DNA of 64,000 bases from Hofstenia miamia (GCA_900660155.1 CABFPE010000524.1:400288-464287), one strand, 5' to 3'; positions 35,990 through 49,681 are shown, numbered from the stretch's first letter. Numbers and translations: made by a program. The notes: generated by a model not told the origin, from the letters alone.

Positions 35990-36184
35990 CTAGATAAATA
36001 GCATCGGAATGTAATCCAACAGATGCTCCATTGCGTTGTTTAAATATATTTCATAATTTTCCAATGCCATTGATGATCTTTTTCTTAACCTTACAGCTTT
36101 TAATTCACTTGATTTTACTACAAAAACCCGCGGAAACAAGTCCGAATTTAGTGGCATGTTACGAAATTGCTGTATCATCAGCAT
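35990..36184 (-). other. Unassigned open frame, possible old coding fragment
   Basis: Minus-strand frame LNSDLFPRVFVVKSSELKAV..SSMALENYEIYLNNAMEHLL has protein-like composition but no family match and no clear splice sites. It could be a transposon remnant or a chance frame. Confidence 0.2.
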
Positions 36185-36740
36185 CAGTCCGATATGGCAA
36201 TGAAGAGCACTTGATAGTAGAAAAGGCCAGGTAAAGACCGAGAGAAGCCATTAGACCTTTGCAAAATTGTTTCTACAAATTCAATAAACCGCACAACCCT
36301 AGCAAACTTCAACTGTGCAAAAGGAAGCAACTAAAAATAACTTTGCATAATCCTGGTATTTTCAATCTGCTAATTGAGCAACAATTTGTTACTAAGCTTA
36401 ATGAATTAATAGTGTAAGAAACTGTAGGGAACATATAGCATCGTAATATCAACGAACTTTGTGCAATGGAATATATTCAGATCAAATTTTGAATTAATTT
36501 AAAATATAAAGTATGTGCAATGATCGATAAGAAAGCATGACACTTATTCAAAACTAATGATCCTAATTTCAACTACACAGGAAAGATTTAAATACTCAAA
36601 AGGGTATTTTCTCAGCCTATAAATAAACAATTGATCATTATTACTCATCGCATCAATATAACATATAAAGAAAAAAGTATTGTGTCAAGTTCAATATAAA
36701 TCTGTACACTGCATAATTTTTTTCTATTGTAAAGATTCTT
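36185..36740. other. Intergenic AT-rich spacer
   Basis: Nothing recognisable. Confidence 0.45.
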
Positions 36741-37925
36741 GATAATATCATTAGCTTTTGACTAAAAAGCATGTAAATTTTTATGAAAGATTAAAATTGT
36801 TGGAATTCCCAATTTTTTCTTAGAATTTACAACAGATTTATTTAGCCTATCAAATTAACACAACTTTAGATTTACACACAATCCATTTTCAGTGAAAAAG
36901 CACTATCAATATAGTTTGAAATATGGTCCGTGGTAGTGAAATTTCACTAACAAAGCGTGCTAAAATTCATATCTTGTACGAGGAGGGGTCCAATTATCGC
37001 GCTATAGCTGTTAGAATGGGCGTGAACTCAAAGCAAATCTAAGTGCAGTATTGTAGAATGTATCAACATGCACCATTAATCGTCGATTGAATACTACATT
37101 TGACCTTTCATCGTGCAAACCGGCAGCCAAACCCTGATTGTCTTCAAAGAACATTCGAGACCAGTTGCGCTTCTGCAGGCAATACCAACACTACACCCCT
37201 GAGATGTGGCATTAAGTAATGTTTAGTGACGAATCCAAGATTTGCCAGTTTACATCATAATGGCCACACATTCAACGATCAAGAAACCAAAGATTCAACA
37301 CATGTTACACACAAACTGTCTGCTCAGCATCTTCTGTGATGATTTTGGGTGCTATAACTGAATGGGCGTGCTGGTCTGCATTTTGTTCCTCAGAATGAGA
37401 CAGTCACAGCCACCTCAAAGTAATTCAGGAGAAAGTTCCCATGTTTATGCAGCTTCGCGGAACATCTGTACTACAAAAAGATGGTGCTCCTTACCACAGC
37501 ACCAAAGTTGTGAAACAGTGGATTGCATCACAAGACTTTCGGCCGCTTGAGAACTGGCCGAGAAACTCCCCAGAACTCAACGTCATAGAAAATTGCTAGC
37601 ATCACATTTAAAAACTATCTGAGGAAGCGCCAATGCACATCACTCGACGATAAGAAAGAGCAAATTAAAGTGGTGCATTGCACAGAGATTACTGATGATT
37701 ATTGTAGAAAGCTGGTCGATTCAATGTCAAATCGCATTGCTGGGTGTTTGGCCAATAATGGCGGACACACAAAATATTAGTAAGTTTTTCTGAATAAACT
37801 ATTTATTTTCTACATGGTGTAATCATATTGTTTGTACATTGTGTTATTATATTGTTTCTACATTGCGTTTTTTAGTGTAAAATACAAAAATTTCTAAATT
37901 TGGAAACTTTTGGCCAGTACTGTAT
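36741..37925 (+). mobile_element. Tc1/mariner-family element (dead)
   Basis: The right terminus (near 37925) reads on the minus strand TACTGGCCAAAAGTTTCC, a Tc1-type inverted end flanked by TA. The left terminus is too eroded to fix; 36741 is a rough limit based on weak resemblance. The transposase pseudogene inside is listed separately. Confidence 0.7.
36923..37780 (+). pseudogene. Tc1/mariner transposase pseudogene
   Basis: The ATG at 36923 opens MVRGSEISLTKRAKIHILYE and NYRAIAVRMGVN, a Tc1-type helix-turn-helix. Across frames the DDE domain can be followed: FSDESK (second catalytic Asp, near 37224), LQKDGAPYH-like region near 37470, FRPLENWPRNSPELNVIEN near 37540-37590 (Pro-x-Leu-Asn-x-Ile-Glu-Asn), and ENxxGCLANNGGHTKY at the end. 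Several frameshifts and stops show it is inactive. Confidence 0.85.
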
Positions 37926-40600
37926 ATGATTCCATTTGAAAATTAAATTAACGAGCAATTCATTATAGACTTATACTTATTAACTAATCAACAATACGGA
38001 TAAAACGTATGGAGTAGGTTAATTCACTTAAAAATTCTTTTGAATATAATTTGTAAAATGAAAAAATCATAAAATTCAATGAATTCTTCTGTGGGGGTTG
38101 ACAATGAGGCAACATGTTAAAATTAAAAACGATTATTTGCAAAGAGAAATTATCTTCATACCTTGGAAAACTTAATTATTATTATATAATGTTATATTTG
38201 AATTCCATGTAGCTGCATACCAATGGTTCGATTTGGACTTTTTGTACTCGTCAGACCTAGAATTTCATCCTATCTAACTCTGGATTGTATTATGATATTC
38301 AAACGAATTTTTACACAAATATTTTTCATATCAGCTCTATCAACTTGAAATATTCAGAAATTGGATGCTATCATTGTTTTTGATAACTTCATCAAATAAA
38401 AAAATTTGGGAATTTTTTGGAGTATGATAAATATTGTTTCTAATCGTTTTCTTACTTTTTTCATATGAACAGCAATAATAGGTTTTTGAAAAAATTGGGA
38501 AACCTTGTTTGAAGAAGAATACTATGCATAATATAATACCCAAAAATGGTAATAAAGCTCAACAATTCTATAACTAATAATCAATATTTCATGGGCCCCC
38601 AAATGAAAGGTCGTTTAAAGGATGGAAAATTAAATACTAAATTTTATTTTATTGAAGAAATATTATTATTTGGTATTTACTTATCAAACCCCAACTCACT
38701 TTGCTAAGGTCTCAAAAACCTGCCTGTGGAGAATATTGACGCCATAATTTCTTACCTTGTGCCACCACAGTATAATGCGAGTGTTACAATCAGGCATCAT
38801 CACAACTTCTCCTGAATATTGCCAATTATATAACTTGTGAAAACAACAAAGCTAGAGATAGTGCTTAATGTTTATTCATTCTTGTGAAGATACAAAACTT
38901 CGTAAAAAAGTGGTAGCTATTTATTCAAATCGTTCGTTGAAAAATGGTATGAGAGATTTTCTAATTGTTGAGGAGTTATTTCAATGAAAATTAAATCATT
39001 AATAACTCAGTCAATTTGATTGGAAATTAAAAAATACGTGTAGAAAAGTTGCTCAAACCAGGTTCCAAAATGGTCTAGCATATTGTTTGACGGATTGTAT
39101 ATTTCATAAAGATAGTGATTTCAATATTATTGTTGGTTTGAAACATCAATTCTCAATAACAGCAAATACTTGTTGAATCAATTTGGCTTTAGGTTTATTC
39201 GATTGGAAATTAAGAAATGCATATAAAAAAGTTGTTTGAAGCAGGATACAAGGTGGTATAATATGTTGTTTTATTAGATTAGGAAAATATGGTTTTTCCA
39301 GTGATGTGTGCTAAAGAATCACTCATAATTTTTTTTCAGTCAGTGCTATTGAAAAATAGTTAACATATTTGGAACCAACAACACCGATTTAGTCTAGAAA
39401 CATTGAAAAATAATCATAAATGAGAAAAAACTGAAATGTTGTTACATTGTGTTATTTAAGCAATTGCATTTTCACAAAATAAAGAGGATATGTTTATGGC
39501 TATGTAGTCGAATACCAATGAAGCAATAGGCATCACAAGCATTCTCAGACTGAACTAACAAAATTTAAAATAAATCCAGTTTCGCCTTGAATGCCGGTTT
39601 ACCTATCACAGTTAAATTTGAATATTGGTATTGTACATAAGTTATATTTCATCAATTGAACTTTGTAGTTCACTATGATCCATAAAGTTGAAATGATCAA
39701 TACAATTTTTTTATTGCAAAACTTATAGAATTATATTATAGTATGTTTACCTAAATGGTCAATATAATTTCCAACTTAGGTTTCATAGTGTTTTGTTGAT
39801 TAGAAATCTTGTAAAAACCCTATTATTATAAATTTTGTAATAGTAGAAATTATATTCATCATTTAATTAAGCAAATAAATTTAGTGCAAGTGTTAGGAAT
39901 TTTAATTGTGAGGAGCTTAATAAACATTTTAATACATTTCAAGTTTTTTTACATTGTTTTATTTGATGTTTAAGAAATATTAAAATAATCTCTGAAATGA
40001 ATCACAATGATTAAATTATGACATACTGCAATGAAGTGTTTTTTGTTAGCAATAATTTGGAATCTCATCTGCAATTGGTACTGTTGCTTGAAAATGCAGA
40101 GGAAGTGCTCCAACATCACCAGCACATAAAATCAATCCTATTCATTATCAAGCAGTGAAACTCTTGGCAGTAGTATGGTCTACATATGACTGAATACTAA
40201 GAGGGCTGCTGACGTCAGCAAATTGACTGCAATGCCAAACAATTTGAAAAATGTCCTCCAAAACCACAACAACGCGAATATTTGGCAAGGTGGTTGCCAA
40301 TTGAATGTGAAGAATAATACAATATCTTAGGAAAAGTAAAAAATATCAAGTTTTCTTTCAATTTAAAGATATAAATCATTTCTCAGGTAATTAATCAGTT
40401 AGTGATGAAACAATGTTTAAAATGCTTAGTAATTAGTTTTACGATTCGTATGCAATTTTTTTCAAGTATAAAGTTTTATTTAGTTCATCAAATTCTGTAT
40501 TCACACAATTTAAACGTTTATTTTATGTTAAGCTTTGCTTTATAAACATCCACTGATAACTCTCTACAACAATCGTGTTGCAATGCTCTACTGTGAAAAT
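37926..40600. other. AT-rich intergenic region
   Basis: No convincing exon, RNA gene or bounded element. Confidence 0.5.
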
Positions 40601-40622
40601 AATAGTACTGAGTTAATCTTAC

Positions 40623-40735
40623 CGTCTTGTCGGTATCAAGTATAATAATTAATATGATGTAATCTACCCGCCAGCCAATGGAAGTACCAACAATCCGGCA
40701 CAACTTAACCCTCAGCATTAAACCAAAATATTCAG
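40623..40735 (-). CDS. Candidate exon with COMM-domain-like sequence
   Basis: Acceptor AACATTTCAG| and donor AAGACG|GTAAGA bound a 113-base minus-strand segment reading LRVKLCRIVGTSIGWRVDYI. GWRVDY preceded by a basic LRxxxLxxL helix resembles the start of the COMM domain of COMMD4-like proteins. The next residues (ILIIILDTDKT) lack the expected Ser-rich turn, and I could not find a partner exon in a compatible phase, so it may be a pseudogene or chance. Confidence 0.25.
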
Positions 40736-41130
40736 CTGAAATGTTAGATGTATCTGTCTCATTGGTGACAATTTCTTCCATCATACAAATTGAAGACGTA
40801 TATATATACCAAGCGTCTACATTACCAGGTGCTCCTGTAAAGCGTGTTCAGCTAGTCTGAATAATTGTAACTAGAAAAGTGCGGAGATTTGGGGCTAGCT
40901 TTCCTTGCTATTCTTAAATCGTTAAAAGAACCCCAGCTATTGACTTAGCAAATTATGATAACCAAAGCTACTGTTCAGTATTACATGACATTAGAGACAA
41001 AATTATATGATTGATTTCATTAAGTGAATAAATATAACACATTGAATTTGTATGACTACTTGCATCAAAAAGTTGAATCACTAGAAATATATTAAATAGA
41101 TATTAATACTTATTTTGGACCAAAACAAAC

Positions 41131-41222
41131 CTCATTTTGAGCAATTGCAATATCTAAAGGGCCGATTTGAATTCCAATTTTTCTATTAACCAGCAGTGCT
41201 TCACACATAGTAACTTGTACTT
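41131..41222 (-). CDS. Candidate exon, unknown gene
   Basis: A 92-base minus-strand segment between ATGCTAAG| and AATGAG|GTTTGT. It reads VTMCEALLVNRKIGIQIGPL then DIAIAQNE, protein-like and open. No family recognised; not phase-compatible with the 40623-40735 segment without a further exon. Confidence 0.25.
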
Positions 41223-41230
41223 CTTAGCAT

Positions 41231-44200
41231 TATAGAACAGTTTGGTAGTAACTATCTGGGCATTAGTGTTTACAATAAGGAATAAAAATCATTCAAATTT
41301 TATCTAAATAGTTCCTCTAGTGTTCATGCCCAATTTGTATTTTAGTAAACGTAAAGTGTGACTGAAAAGTGTTTAGTTGTTTTGACAAACATTGTATGGC
41401 CGCCAACGATAATGACTTAACTTACTGCACCAAGGCTAGTATTACCTCTAACCTAACCAAACGAATTATTACAGCAGATTCAATTTCGTATTAACTGCAT
41501 GATTTAGAAGCGAAAATTATTCCATTTTCCGTTTTTTGTCGTTTAAAGCATATTATAACTATGATTAACAATAAAAATATATCTTAAACATCTTATATTA
41601 AGAGGTTGTCGAAACGTTTGTTTTTATATTTAGACATGCAACCCAAGAATTCTAAAAATTCCAATAACTACGTTTACTTATTCTTGTGAATGTGCGGAAT
41701 TGGTGTTTGCGATGCTATTCTAACAACATATTTAGATCAAATTCCCTCATTAAATCGAAACGCTAATTTAGAGATTGATTAGTTTAAGATCTCGAATAAA
41801 GTAGGAAACATGCTTAGTAAATCATCAGAGTATTTATTTTATTCTGCAGGATAATGTAATCACATTCGCAATCCACTGCAATATTACTACGATGGTCAAT
41901 ACCTCTGTTTGACTTGGCTAAATGTGGCCCAATTCAAGTTAAGGAAGATTATTCATACAAATCGCAATAATTGATGCCTTACGAAAGCTAATCAAAACTA
42001 TTATTATGAATTATATTGTGATAGAATAGTATGTTTATTAAATTAAATTTGGCAATTTTTAAAAAAAAATTAGAAATAACCAGGTCCAAAGTCCTGGAAA
42101 TAACAGCATACAGAGCAACAAAATTTGCAATCAAACTTTGACTCAATATAACTAGTTAAATAGATAAATAAATTACATAGTAACTTATGAAAATGAGGGT
42201 ATTCATAATTATATAAATTAATAGAAGAACTAGCTAAATAAATTCAAAATTTAAAAATTTCAAACACTTAAAGTTGTGTATGCTAATATATACTAATGAA
42301 TTAAATCATTTAAAAAACCGATTATTAAATATATTCAAATTCAATCATTTATTGTAATGCAAATTAACAAAGGTCACAGCGATATAATTAGGTAGCTAAG
42401 ACGGAACCATCAGATAACATCGGTCAATGAAGATTAAATAATGTAGTTAAAACATTAAATCGTGAATTAGAAAAAGTCAAAGTGGGGCTCATTATTAACA
42501 ACACTATTCAATAGATCGAATTAGTCGGATGGATTAAATTGTGCACATAGACATACTCTTAAGTACACTTAGCAAATGACAACTACAAGGAACGAAAAAC
42601 AAAGCAAAATATAACCGTCTTCATTTAGCCATCAAAATTGAAATATAAAACAATAGTTCAGTGGAGACATTCTCAAACCGATATAGGTATTTCAGACAAA
42701 TATGATACAATTTTACATTAAGATTCGGAGTGAAAAGGAGAGTCATTAAATAATTTTAAGGCAACCTTCTACCGTCTCTCAAAAATCTTTAAAAAAGCTG
42801 ATTCTTCAAGTACCCAGAAAAAGGTGTCTAATAATATTCGATGAAATAAGTGAATGAAATAGTTCTCTGTTACTGGTTCCTCTAGAGTTGACTAACGCAA
42901 AGATAACTAGAAAAGCATACTTAAATACTAGTGCATTATAAATAACGCTACATAAAAAATTCCAAGCATTTCGAAATGAAAATAAATTCTAGTATTATTT
43001 GTAGAAAAATCATTTCAGCAAAGAAAATGTCAGGAAACATTAATTTGGATTTCAATTAAGAAAGATGCAAAAGCCTTAAAATTTATAAAAAAAAATCACT
43101 GGGAAACCAGACATAACTTCCAAGAAACCTCTACTTAGATATCAATGCAAATATAATTAAAATATATATTAAGAGAAATGTAAAAAATAAATAAATATAC
43201 ATATTAAAAAATTAAATAAATCCAGTTACTATGAAGAAAGCTTTAAAACTTAAAAATATTTTCATCTAATATAGAACGGTCAAACCAATAAATGTTTAAT
43301 TTCGTAAATATTTCGAAAACCATTTCAATGTCACGGACTTTTCTTCTATGATATGCTAAGTCTAAGGATTAAGGCATTTGACATTCTACGAATAGATATT
43401 TGGTAAAATAAAATTTAAATAAATTTAATCAATGCAAATCACAACCTTATTTCACATTGCTTTTACACAGTATTCAGGAAGTAGATGAGGGAGAAGGTGG
43501 TGGCTCATTCTTGAGGTTTTAGCATGATTTTTAGTTTGAAGAATGTAATTGAAAGACTTGGAATTCTTGTAAAATTTGAAAATATTTAATCAAATGTGAA
43601 ATTTTCTTCAAAAATACTTGATATGAAAACATTAAAATTGAACTTGGCTTTAACAATTTAAATGTGATTTGATAACTTTGACAAAGACAAAATATTTTGA
43701 ATTACATAAAGGTAATTAGAATTGTTGTGTGACCAGTTTGCATATCTTACTTCTAATATCTACATGCTTGGTTTTGAGAGCAAAGAATATAGCTCTGGCT
43801 ATGACAATTGACAATCACTACATTGGATTTAAGAATTGTTGCTTCAGATTCTGTACTAATAGAAGAAATTTGTAATTTGTAATTACCTCTATGACCTGTT
43901 CTTGATGCCCTTTCAAATTCCACTCATGTCTTAAGGTGTAGCAATGTAAACACATCTGATCATTAACAATTCATCAATGTTCAACAATGAACTCAAAGTC
44001 ACTAAAGAGGTGGTTGGTACTTGAAATGAATACCAAATTTCTCAAAATGAATACCATTTATCACAAAACAAATTCCAAATATCTCAAAACAGATAATGTT
44101 GTCACTGAAAAACAAAGTGCTTTAGCCAATTAAATTGGTAAAATTTCATTTTTTTATATAATGGCATTTAGACACAGCATTTTGACAGTGTGCTTTAAAA

Positions 44201-44990
44201 AATCATGCAGAATATTTTTGCCCAGAAATTCTACTCTAATAGGTTTATTAAATGAGCAGAAATAGTCAAAATGCATCTCTATGTTCATTGAGTTGAAAAT
44301 AATCACTTAAATAGCTTTCAAATATTTGATGTCCTATCAAGATGCTGCTTTTTAATCAGTATCCATTTTGAGATATTTGGTACTTATTTTAAGAATTGTG
44401 ATATCCACCAAAAGTGCCTACCTATAAAAGCAATTAACCTGAAATAATACTAGCTTAAGTAATATATGGTTGGTAATCAATTCAATGCCAATAATCTCTC
44501 CAGCTTTCCTAACTGCCAACTCCTTTCACTTTACAGCTGAACCTCTCAGGCACTTGGAATTTTAATATTTTTCATAATTTGAAGAATTCTTAGATAGTAT
44601 TATAGATATATTCATCTTGTAAACCTTCAAAATTCTACTTCATCTTTTATCAAATTTCCTTAGAATAATATTTTCATTCTTTAAACAGCCCTAAATTCTT
44701 TGTACTCCAAATAGTTGAAAAAATGTTCATACAACAATGGGGAATTTTCATAAAATTTTGAAATGTTTCAAAATATCTAATTTTTATATAATTCATATCA
44801 GAAATTTTCAAAAAAATGGTTGTGAGTTCTTAACATTTCCTATATTTATTATTATTACTACACAGCTTGTAGAAGTAACAACAAGTAACAGACCAAATTG
44901 GGGAACACAACAGTATTTGGTAATACATCCAACACATAACAGAGCTTTCACCTTACGAGTTTGCTCATTTTCGGCCCATTGCAAATCTTT
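41231..44990. other. AT-rich intergenic region
   Basis: Very AT-rich with many A/T homopolymers; no exon, RNA gene or element recognised. Confidence 0.5.
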
Positions 44991-44995
44991 CATTT

Positions 44996-46460
44996 TTGTC
45001 AAAGCTACTGGAAACACTCGTCGCCAACCTGATTATTGAGTTCCTTGATATGAATGGTTTACGCCCCAAATTTCAATCAGCGTACCGTAGGTATTTCTCT
45101 ACAGAGACGGCACTCTGCCGTGTCACGAGCAATATTAGAATGGCAATTGATGGCGGTTCTTGTTGCATGTTAATCTTATTAGACCAATCGGCAGCGTTTG
45201 ATACAATTGATCATTCCCTGTTGATTGACATCCTTGAATCAATTGGTTTACGTGGTACAATCAGTAACTGGATCCATAGCTATCTGTCTGAACGTACTCA
45301 ACAAGTCTATATTAACGGACAATTCTCAGAGAAGTCGCCCATGTCTTTTGGAGTACCTCAGGGCTCAGTGCTCNNNNNNNNNNNNNNNNNNNNNNNNNNN
45401 NNNNNNNNNNNNNNNNNNNNNNNNNNNNNNNNNNNNNNNNNNNNNNNNNNNNNNNNNNNNNNNNNNNNNNNNNNNNNNNNNNNNNNNNNNNNNNNNNNNN
45501 NNNNNNNNNNNNNNNNNNNNNNNNNNNNNNNNNNNNNNNNNNNNNNNNNNNNNNNNNNNNNNNNNNNNNNNNNNNNNNNNNNNNNNNNNNNNNNNNNNNN
45601 NNNNNNNNNNNNNNNNNNNNNNNNNNNNNNNNNNNNNNNNNNNNNNNNNNNNNNNNNNNNNNNNNNNNNNNNNNNNNNNNNNNNNNNNNNNNNNNNNNNN
45701 NNNNNNNNNNNNNNNNNNNNNNNNNNNNNNNNNNNNNNNNNNNNNNNNNNNNNNNNNNNNNNNNNNNNNNNNNNNNNNNNNNNNNNNNNNNNNNNNNNNN
45801 NNNNNNNNNNNNNNNNNNNNNNNNNNNNNNNNNNNNNNNNNNNNNNNNNNNNNNNNNNNNNNNNNNNNNNNNNNNNNNNNNNNNNNNNNNNNNNNNNNNN
45901 NNNNNNNNNNNNNNNNNNNNNNNNNNNNNNNNNNNNNNNNNNNNNNNNNNNNNNTTTGCAGAAGGTTCAAAACAGTTGCGCCCGCATTATATTCCGATTA
46001 AGATACCATGATCATGTTACTTCGCACCTTATCTCACTGCATTGGTTACCAATCAAGGAAAGAATTTTGTATAAGATCGCCTTACTGGTGTGGAAGGCAA
46101 CTCATGGTTGTGCGCCTCACTACCTCAATGAGCTTCTTATTCCTGTCCTTCATGACCGACCTCTGCGGTCAGACAATGATATTTTGTATGTTGTACCAAG
46201 AATACGTCTGGCTGCAACTGATTCGGCATTTGCAGTTTGTGGTCCAAGGATTTATAACAATCTGCCTAACTACTTGAAAGAATTAACATCCCCTACGGTC
46301 TTCAAGTCAAAATTGAAGACCTATCTCTTCAATCAAGCCTACGCTTAACTTAACCTAATTTGTACTGCTGTTTATTTTAACATTGTAACTCTGAGCGTGG
46401 CAGAGTCTTTGTAGAGTGCCCGCGCTATACAAGAATACATATTATTATTATTATTATTAT
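44996..46460 (+). mobile_element. CR1/jockey-type LINE, 5'-truncated, with assembly gap
   Basis: An open frame from about 44999 encodes an RT (SKLLETLVANLIIEFLDMNG, QSAYRRYFSTETALCRV, LDQSAAFDTIDHSLL, FGVPQGSVL), then Ns at 45374-45954, then the C-terminal part (LQKVQNSCARIIFRLRYHDH, LHWLPIKERILYKI, GPRIYNNLPNYLK, FKSKLKTYLFNQAYA) to TAA at 46348. The catalytic YxDD falls inside the gap. The flanking parts are in one frame, so this copy may be young. The 3' UTR of about 90 bp ends in (TTA)n at 46440-46460. No endonuclease domain is present upstream, so the copy is 5'-truncated. Confidence 0.88.
45374..45954. other. Assembly gap
   Basis: 581 Ns inside the CR1-like LINE; frame is retained across it. 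Confidence 1.
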
Positions 46461-46727
46461 AACACACTAAGAAAGCAAGACAAAATAAGGAGTTTAACAA
46501 ATGACATCAGCCAAACAAGACACACTAAGGTTTGTTGCCATCCTTCAAGGGTGGGGAAGTTGAGTTATACATTGATAGGTGAACTTACACTGAAGTCTTA
46601 CAGCAATCAGGGGAAACAACTATCCCAGGTGATATGCACCAAAAACGAAAACCAACTAACATCCAGACCATTGAAAGAAACAACAAGATTAACTAGTTAT
46701 CACGTCAGTGTCCTGTCATAGTTGCCA
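46461..46727 (+). mobile_element. Internal 3' segment of the LTR element, left of LTR 1
   Basis: This stretch resembles the 270 bp before the right LTR (50020-50296): GGGAAA..ATCCCAG.TGA and GATTA..TCAG.GTC.TGTCA..CCA occur in the same order before both LTRs. It therefore looks like the end of another element copy whose own 3' LTR is LTR 1. The CR1-like LINE now ends exactly at its left side. Confidence 0.45.
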
Positions 46728-47670
46728 TGTAGAATTGTGGGCTGGTATGGGTAACTTAACTAGAAAACTAATTGACTCTGCAGAAGGTTTAAATAGCATT
46801 TGTAGATAAACAGCCATGATTCTAGAAAATAGAATAGCAAAGAACTTCTAAACTTATAGATATAACATTTTTAATTCATCCAAGTAATCAGCTACTTTAG
46901 GTAAAGTCCAAGATGACCAATTTGTATGGCTTCCAGCCGAAGTGAAATCTCCAAAGCAAAGTAAAGTACTTAACCTAGTGACTGGTGCTACCCTATTTGT
47001 CTCACTTTTAATTTCTATCTCACATTGAAAAATAAAGGATCTCATTTTCATTGTTATCTCTCATCTCACTATTAAATAGTCTGTAATTGCCAGACATTCG
47101 TGCTAGCCAACAGCATGGTATCATCACAGGATTAGGTTGTATAAGTGCATGTATGTGTTGAACTGTGAATGAAAGGTTTATTATTTCCATATACCTAACC
47201 ATATACATAACTTAATGGGTCCACAATTTGGGCTGAATAGTCTGACAGACCTCCAGAGGCTACATGTCGCCCTGTGCTTGTGAGAGCACTCCCAAATTGT
47301 TGCCAAACTTAAGCAATTATTATCATTTCAAAATAATATAAATAAGAAAAGTATGATGGTAAAACAGTAGTTGAAGCTAGATAAAATCTATTAACCTTGG
47401 TCTACAGTTGTTCTCAGTTTTATACAAAATGCGTTCATTACCTGCTTTTGTTTACAATAAGTTGTTACATGGTTTAAACATGCTAAAGTTCGTTTCCCTC
47501 ATAAATTAAGTTTGAGCAATTCAAATATAAGCACCATTGAGGGGAAAACAAATTAATTATAGCAAACTAATACTGAAATTATTGGTATTACGTCGTGCTG
47601 ATGTAAAATAAAAAATATGTCAAATAAACACCTTGTAAAAAATTACCAAAAGTCCCTGAGTGACTCTACA
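46728..47670 (+). repeat. Left LTR
   Basis: 943 bp, TGTAGAATTGTGG to CCCTGAGTGACTCTACA. Shares with the right LTR ATGGCTTCCAGC.GAAGTGA, CCACAATTTGGGCTG and AGTCCCTGAGTGACTCTACA with many substitutions and small indels, so the element is old. Confidence 0.85.
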
Positions 47671-48979
47671 TTATGATAAATACAACTTCAATATATTTGC
47701 CAATGTTAATGGAGTTAATACTTGCATCCTTCTTTTCAAAATGTATGATTTATAGCCAACCAGGGGCTTAATGTAGCATAATCCAAAGAATAATGCTGCT
47801 AAGAAGAGAAGATCAGATGATTAGTCAGTATTAAGATGGAATTATGATTTATTGATTAAAAACAATTTAAGTTTAATTATCATTGTTATTTTTGTAAGTG
47901 CAACTAAGAAACAAAATAGCAATTAGTACTTGTTGACAAATAATTTGACTAAGCAAAGGGGTGAAATTGTTTCCATTATTTTTAGCAATTTTCACGGATG
48001 AACTAAATTCAAATTTCAAATGACAGGTACTTTTTGAATTATAGTATAGAGTGGAATTCAATTTGGAAAACTGTTGAAGTAAATTCTTCAGAAATCTTAT
48101 TCTTAGATTTAACTTGGTTTGCTTATTATTAATCAATGTCAATCTAAACAGTAAATGCAGTAGTAGTGGCTTGGGCACACATCAGGAGTGATTTGAGGGT
48201 CCTTGATCCAAGCCATGAACCTGCATTTAGATTAGGTGTACAAATAGGAGTTTTCCTCTGTTTAGCTGACTATCAATTCATTCATTTGCATGTATTAAAT
48301 TATTGATATTGGAGATAAAGCTGGATAGCCTATGATAGGTTATATCTGTATTACACTGTCATATTAGGTGACCTATAAATAGACCAATAAATAGACCAAG
48401 CATGTACTGTTATTTAAATGTAAGGTAGGAAGCTGCAATTGATTATTTACTTTATCTAATTATATTAATTAAACCCAATAGTTTTTGGTAATGGCTGAAG
48501 TAATATTTATTAAGCAGCTAGTGACATTGCCAGGTTGTGAAGTATCATAACTATACATTACAAATTGAGTTTAAGTCAGTTACAAACAGCATTGAGAGCT
48601 GCACTGAGTTAGGATAGAGAACACATAAGTACTTCAATGAGCTGAGACTTGGAGCTACTCAATTGACAATGGAGGCACATGTGGATTGATTCAGAGATTG
48701 GAGTTTGCCAGAGGCCATAGCCAAATCACAGAGAAGAACTGTGATAGTGGTATACCTAAACAGTATCAAGTTACTTTAATTTAAACAAAGGTTAATGATA
48801 ATGTATCTTATGTCAGAGTACAATGACAAGGACATAATTGAGTCCAAATCAGAGTTGTTGGAGGATCCAGAAATAGAGGAAGAATCAGAAAACTAGTTCA
48901 AGTGCTGACTCCAAAAAACCAAGCACCTATAATGATTATGACGAATTTGGATAATATCAACATGATAACTATAACAATA

Positions 48980-49681
48980 AATTGAATATTAATGAAGGCA
49001 ACAATTGACATGGGAGCAGCAACATTGATAATAACAGATGAGTGTGCAACAAAGTTGGGATTCAAGTGAGAAGACTTAGAATGCTCAAGCAAGAGAATAA
49101 TCAATGCATCTGGGGAGTACATAGACACAAAAGGCAAGCTTGAGGCAGTACAAATCAGAATAGCAAATACAATCTTTGAACAAACACTAGTAGTAATAGA
49201 TACTAATAACAATTTATTGCCATATGAGGTGATGCTAGGAGATGACTTCCTAATGAAGAATGGATGTGTGATAAACTATTCTGATAGAACAATTAAGGTA
49301 AGGGAAGAAGAAATCAAAATCAAAGAGCAAGAAGGAAAGCTATCAACAATAGTATTTGAACTGGAAGAAGACATAAAGCTGCAGCCATATCAATGGAGGA
49401 TGCATGGAATTAAAATGGAAGAAAAGATCACAGCAGACATAATGATCTTTGACAATAAAGGGATAAATTCAAAAACAGTCTCAATGCAGTCAAGCATGTG
49501 TGCTATAAAAAACAGTAGAGGAAAAGTACAAATATTAAATGCAACAATTCACATCATCAATGTAAAGAAAATGAATGTACAAATATTTGGAAAGTACATT
49601 AAATCCAGCATCAAAGCAATCTGGAAAGCAATGGAAGACATTGATAAGCAGACTAGTTTGTATGGTCAACAAATCCTGTAG
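48980..49681 (+). pseudogene. Retropepsin-like protease fragment of the LTR element
   Basis: The frame near 49001 reads ATIDMGAATLIITDECATKL, the aspartic protease DTGA motif with the Thr replaced by Met (Asp codon at 49007). A TGA follows at about 49068, and the frame resumes with INASGEYIDTKGKLEAVQIR and VMLGDDFLMKNGCVINY (near 49230), the flap and ILGxDFLxxxG motifs. The open frame from 49217 continues 154 codons without RT motifs. The changed active site and stop make it inactive. Confidence 0.75.

Noticed and set aside
40826-40856. 31-base minus-strand segment LAEHALQEHL as the preceding COMMD exon
   Set aside because: Splice sites look good but the phase does not fit the 40623-40735 segment (a stop results).
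40678-40860. Plus-strand 61-codon frame MEVPTIRHNL
   Set aside because: Overlaps the minus-strand candidate exon; no splice or start context favours it, though I cannot exclude it.
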